Below are positions 59,400 through 64,000 of a DNA stretch of 64,000 nucleotides, piece by piece. The DNA lies in assembly GCA_040437565.1 (NCBI GenBank), contig JBDOQK010000084.1, positions 18,932 through 82,931 of the forward strand, in the 5' to 3' direction. The position numbers and the translations under genes are program-made. The stretch's first letter is position 1, and each line of letters begins with the position of its first letter. Under the pieces are notes generated by a model. That model was not told the origin of the DNA and did not search any database. It worked only from the letters and a program-made list of their open reading frames with translations. The stretch is from Albugo candida. Its lineage: Eukaryota; Oomycota; Peronosporomycetes; Albuginales.

Positions 59400-62300
59400 C
59401 AATCGCGCGATAATGGCATACTTGCAATGACAACATATTATTTGGTTGAAGACCCACCCGATCATGTTTTGTCTTCTCAAGAGTACTTCGTATCGAGGTT
59501 TGACATCAGAATAAGGATGAGAAGCAATAAAACATGATATAGTATATGTCTTTCGGCGACACATACCATATCGCCTTCAATAATTTTCCTGCTGGACATA
59601 GATTGCTGTAAGAAAGCAGAAATAGAAAAGATTCGTATTTGAAGCCTCTGGCTTCGAAAGCGTTTTCATTTCAACGATCAGTAATTCAGGTAATGACATT
59701 TTATCAAGTGCTTTTGTAGCTGAACGCTGGCCAAAGCATATAATACGACAGCATCATGTGATGTCAAATCTCCGATTCGATTGAGATCTACCTCCTTCGT
59801 TTTGAAATGGCTCTTGAAAAATCAACAGTGTATTATTACGTTTAAAGCAGCTGACGTGAGATTAATTTGAATGATCTAAATTGGTTGATTATCATGTAAA
59901 TTTCGGAACGGGAAAATGGTAAGAATAAAAGTTGTTTTCCACCACAGCGAGGGGGCCAATGAGCAATAATAAAGTGATATTACGGAAGGCTACCTTTTAA
60001 AACTATAATAAAATTTTCACATCATGATATTAAGAATGTTCGTTGGATGGTTTTAGGAAGAATGACGAAAATAAAAAATCAAAAACCGAATAGCTTTCGT
60101 GTCTAAACGTATATCCATGTTATCTCATGTGCATGATTCATTGATCAGCTAGATGTTGTCAAGGCTCACAAGAAATTTACGATACTGTACATGATTGCGA
60201 TTCGCATACAGATGAATGATACCTCGATCAAGCGTATTGAGTAATGGAACGCTTGCTTTGGAAGACATTGCCAACTTTATCGGCGAAATTTGGAATCTTG
60301 CAGCCGTAATTAGGTCGGAAGTCTCTGTTGACCAACTTGAAGAAAAGCAGACAGCTTGCAGTATAAATCAGAATACAGTAGGATGGTATGTGTCGCATCG
60401 AACAAAAAACTTCCCTTGGTCATTGCTCCTTTGGATTTCACGTGATGTGCATTGCTTCGCCACGTCACTCGTTCCGCGAATCAGACGATCCAACTTGTGC
60501 AACGTGCTCCATAACTGCTTTATACAATAAATAAATATACTTTCTTTTGCAAAAGAACGCTAATGTGTCGACACGAAATGTTTGCACCCAGTGTTTTAAT
60601 AACAGAGCTGATTCTTTCAATTCAGCATTAACAATTGTCAGTGTAAGAGTTTTCATTATGAGATTGCTACCATGAATAACGATGAGCTATCAAATAGAAT
60701 TCCTATCCTATCACTTAATATAGGTCTGATGCGATGTTTTTGACCAACCTCTTGATTTGTCAGCTTTATTTCTTATACCAAGAAGACGTTGCTATTTTCC
60801 GAGTGCACATTCTACTGCACAGCTTGGTATATAAAGACATCAAGAGCTCACTGAAGATAGAAAAAAAGTAGTGTTTACGCGAGACAAATTGAAGAGGATT
60901 TGTCTCATGAAACCTGACCTCTTGTTGCGCACGATCGCGATATGTAAATGGGAAACTGTGTGGAAGATGAGGGAAAATTTTCTAACCATACCTGAAGCTT
61001 TGCAGTGTTCGCGTAATCTAGGTAACCATTCATAAAATTATAGTACTGTAATACCATCGATGATTAAACTCTTATACCACAATCACTGGAGACAGTAGCA
61101 TGGGCCAACGAATTTTTCTTAAAGAGATTAAGATGGGTTGATAGAAGCTTCCCTGGCTAACTATGGCCTGATCAAGATGAAGCCAGCAGGTCACAAAAGA
61201 ACTCTCGATAAAGAGCATCCAACCATGCGAGTGTTCCGATAAGGGTGCATTGATAGATGCCAACACGAATGCTTAAATCATTGTCAGCAGCAGTCATGAT
61301 TTGGCACAACAGCCAAAAATATATGACTTTTAGGAGTTTCTTGCCTCTGTATCTATCAAAATGAATCGAACCACGTTGATGGAATGGATAATATCTATAC
61401 CGATTTTGAATTTTATGTCGTTCCTATACAGAACACTGATACTGATCATTCCGAAAATGAACAGTATGTACTTGCGCTCAAGTCTAGCAACATGCGTCAT
61501 GCTGATCAGCACGGATCGACTCGACATATACCCTTCAATCACGTTTCCGATCAATATGATCATGAGCTACATGACTTACAGAGCCAGGTTTGAGCGCTTT
61601 TGGAAGTGTGTTTATCTGAGTTGACCAGACGAGGATGTATTTTCTGCCATTTTCGGTGATTATCGTGTGCAAATTATATACAAACCTTCAAAATCAATGC
61701 AGCGTCTCTTTTGCATCGTTGGCAAGAGCAATTCTCAAGTATAAAAGGATGATGTTTCGTACACCGAATCAGGACACTTTTGTTGTAGGCCAGACTTCAT
61801 TGTTTTTCAGCAGTGCCATTCTTAATTCTTCTAATAATTTCAGTGCTTTATATTTTATATAAAACTCTCATGAAATCTTTCATGATGCCGACAGCACCAA
61901 ATCCCGAAACGAAGCAGAGTATTATCGATTTTGATGTTCTGGTACCAGAAAGATTATTCAAAGATTACATACATTACTATCTCACCGACGGGCAAACAAA
62001 GCGTATTGTCGAATAAGTCCACTCGTCATGATACTCGTCTTGCTCAATTAAACAAGCGTAGCAAGTCGCATAGTGGGACGTCGTTCCCAGGCTGAGAAGT
62101 TGGAAAAGGTATAAGGCACTAATTTATATTGATATCATGATGATGGAATAGGCGCGAGCTGCATCAACGGAAACCCAAGCTCGGAAAATGCCTTATATTA
62201 CAGCATGCATTTCACGGATGTTATATTGTCGCATGTAGTCATAAGGAAAGAGGCAAGGAATTTTGCATCTCGAATATTGATGCAGAAAGCGTTTATAAAC

Positions 62301-62841
62301 CACTTCGTCCAATTCCAACATGGGGTTCGTTTTTGTGATTCCAGGTATAATTTCTGTGATAAGATATTTTGACAAAATATGAAAACTATACCTAAACTCT
62401 AAAGTTTACACATTCTTGAGTGTCTCATTGTTGGTTCATTAACTTAACAATGGCACACACTCTGCAAAGTACCACGCGGAATTAAGTTAGTACATATAAG
62501 AAGAAAGGGATGACTAAGGGGGACACGGTGCTGCGACGTACCTAGCCAAGATTGTTTAAGGGCAGTTCTCTATGATATGAGAAACGTTCAATGGGGTACG
62601 TTTCACAAATGTATAGAATCATGTACCAGATTATTTGGAGTGGCGCCGGTTGTCGCCAGTGGCTGAAAGAGGCGTAGAGCTATATCTGGTAACTAACACG
62701 AATGCCGACGGCGACGCCTACGTTGGGAAGACACAAGAGCCTAGTTTTAGCTGTTCGTCAGGTGGTTGTGCAGACGAGCAGGCATAATGCATAATGCTAC
62801 TCACATGACTGCGCGAGTCGAGAAGACAAATCAAGTGCGCT
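59400..62841. other. Intergenic, no nameable gene
   Basis: Short frames on both strands. The 104-residue frame at 60216-60530 plus (ending with several cysteines) and the 67-residue frame at 61813-62016 plus (hydrophobic start MPFLILLIISVLYILY, then a polar tail) are the only ones with any character. The latter could be a tiny membrane or secreted protein. None is recognisable. Confidence 0.4.
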
Positions 62842-63173
62842 GAATAAGTACGGATAAAATCTCGAACGGAGATTTCGTGTCCAATCAAGTGACCATAGAC
62901 ACTAAAAAGTGGTGTATGTCGATCCTGAGCGCAGGTCCGAAGTCCTTTTTTGCGTATGAAAGAGGATGTGAGCAGCCATATACGTTAGTGCCACCCTCAT
63001 GCGACGCTTCGGGTCTTGTCTTGGCCTTATACGCAGTGAGTCACGGTAAAGCGTCTTTATACGTCCCGTTACTCGACTCGGCTCACCAGTTCATCTTTGA
63101 TAAGGTTTACGGAGCCATTCCATCTGAGCTACCGAACATGCCGGCTGGCGGGCTTCGGTTGACGTACTAGAAT
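62842..63173 (+). CDS. Hypothetical protein fragment, about 110 residues
   Basis: An open frame from about 62842 to the stop at 63171-63173 in sequence clearly richer in GC than its surroundings. The translation is protein-like (WCMSILSAGPKSFFAYERG, SCDASGLVLALYAVSHGKA, VYGAIPSELPNMPAGG). There is no ATG near its 5' end, so it would be an exon or a relic. I do not recognise a family. No repeat or retroelement motif is present. Confidence 0.3.
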
Positions 63174-63782
63174 TGTGTCTACACGTAGGTCTGACTCTCC
63201 AACTAAAGGATCAACTTCTCGAGGAATCCGTGCGCAATAATAGTTCATTTTGTCATGGTTACACGAAATGTGCTATCGCGGATACATGCACATTCCGTGT
63301 TCTTGAGGAAAAATTACTTCCCCGGTAGGTATCATATGCAAGGTTTGCATTCATGGGCTTCGCACGTTTGATATCAATTTTGATGGCAAATTTATGGAGC
63401 ACGAGAATAATAGGCTCTTTTCTATCGCTTTCCTCAAGAACAGCAACATTGCGATCGGTGTACTGGCATCATAGCGTCTATAATAGTCGGCAAGTCACAT
63501 CAATTTTTTGATTGTAGCGGCCTTTTGTGAGTAAGGCAAGATGAATGGCAGTTGGCCATGGAGACTGTAGTTTCTGCTATTCTTCATAGAGGCGACAGCA
63601 CTCGTCATCCTGATTCTAAAATGGTCGCACTTTGGGAATAAAGTAGAAGCAGGTGACATCTCTCACTTCGCTGAAGTTCGTTACATACTCGAGAACACTA
63701 ATTCCAAGTTTCTCACTCGGACACCTAACTAATAGGCGTGAAAGCTGTCCAAGTCACTAAACCGTACATCGCTGAGACAAAG

Positions 63783-63798
63783 AGCCACTTCTCAATTT
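63783..63798 (+). promoter_or_regulatory. Oomycete initiator-like motif
   Basis: AGCCACTTCTCAATTT matches 12 of 16 positions of the oomycete initiator consensus GCTCATTYYNCAWTTT, including the full TYYNCAWTTT part. It lies about 80 bp before the ATG at 63879, a normal distance for oomycete genes. Confidence 0.5.
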
Positions 63799-63878
63799 GC
63801 CGGCTACTAAGTAACCCGCCAATTTAGTAAAAACAACTCGAAAAAACAACTTTTTTCACCTCTTTCCTTTCAAAAACA

Positions 63879-64000
63879 ATGGTTCAAGTCGACATATCGA
63901 CACAACCAAGGGTGCTAGCGTCCACTTGTACTGACGTGGCAACCCTCATGAGTCACCCTGTTTTGGGTGATTGTATGATTGTTGATCAGTCATCACCCCT
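63879..64000 (+). CDS. Start of an unidentified gene, cut by the window edge
   Basis: An ATG in good context (AAAAACAATGG) opens a frame of 40 codons with no stop before the window ends. It follows a pyrimidine-rich 5' stretch (CACCTCTTTCCTTTC) and an initiator-like motif. The visible residues (MVQVDISTQPRVLASTCTD, then VATLMSHPVLGDCMIVDQ) show no signal peptide and no domain I recognise. Base composition is closer to coding sequence than the preceding kilobases. Confidence 0.45.
   Translation, partial: MVQVDISTQPRVLASTCTDVATLMSHPVLGDCMIVDQSSP

Noticed and set aside
1-64000. Prokaryotic features: operons, CRISPR arrays, prophage
   Set aside because: Eukaryotic retroelements, SINEs and secreted-effector genes dominate; no regularly spaced direct repeats or bacterial gene clusters are present.

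Overview
The window reads as an AT-rich, transposon-filled stretch of a biotrophic oomycete genome. Albugo (white blister rust) is the best guess. The main reason is an uninterrupted secreted-protein gene at 41061-43172 whose mature N-terminus carries the CX2CX5G signature of the Albugo 'CCG' effector class, plus at least three decayed relatives. Chromodomain Ty3/gypsy elements, a copia element, LINE pieces and an oomycete-like initiator motif before a gene start at the right edge also fit. The species cannot be named from this sequence. Almost nothing here looks like ordinary housekeeping sequence.

Layout from left to right. 1-1660 is the 3' part of a LINE. 1850-2100 holds diverged tandem repeats. 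4727-4826 is a 100-N assembly gap that hides the 5' half of a tRNA-derived SINE ending near 5012. 6094-10454 is a decayed copia element on the minus strand with both LTRs and a 5-bp target duplication. 10926-11228 is a small candidate secreted-protein ORF. 11571-13921 is a 5'-truncated LINE lying beside a CCG-like fossil (14130-15597). 15625-20772 is a decayed chromovirus (Ty3/gypsy) with both LTRs, a 5-bp target duplication and a C-terminal chromodomain. 21834-24170 is a CCG fossil containing a SINE insertion. 27170-30840 is a longer LINE copy of the same family as the one at 11.6-13.9 kb. 32029-37997 is a second, more decayed chromovirus. 41061-43172 is the uninterrupted CCG gene. 48.7-50.9 kb is a decayed DNA transposon with a DDE-type transposase. 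56399-56642 is a SINE with a perfect 16-bp target duplication. 57252-59318 is a CCG fossil on the minus strand that is the closest relative of the 41-kb gene. A probable gene start lies at 63879 and runs off the window.

The most interesting signal is the architecture of the CCG proteins. The uninterrupted 703-residue protein can be read as five successive cysteine modules (CX2C, then about 35-55 residues, then C-X(4-10)-C), of which only the first carries the class-defining glycine. The fossil at 57-59 kb keeps complete CX2C pairs in modules where the uninterrupted copy has lost one cysteine. These two genes also share a short upstream block, so duplication seems to have carried the promoter along. 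Copies of this family lie among recent and old transposons, one is split by a SINE and another abuts a LINE, which is consistent with effector birth and death in a repeat-rich compartment.

Large parts (about 24.2-27.1, 38-41, 43.2-48.7, 51-56.2 and 59.4-63.8 kb) contain no gene that can be named; a possible spliced membrane-protein gene near 47 kb is the best candidate among them.
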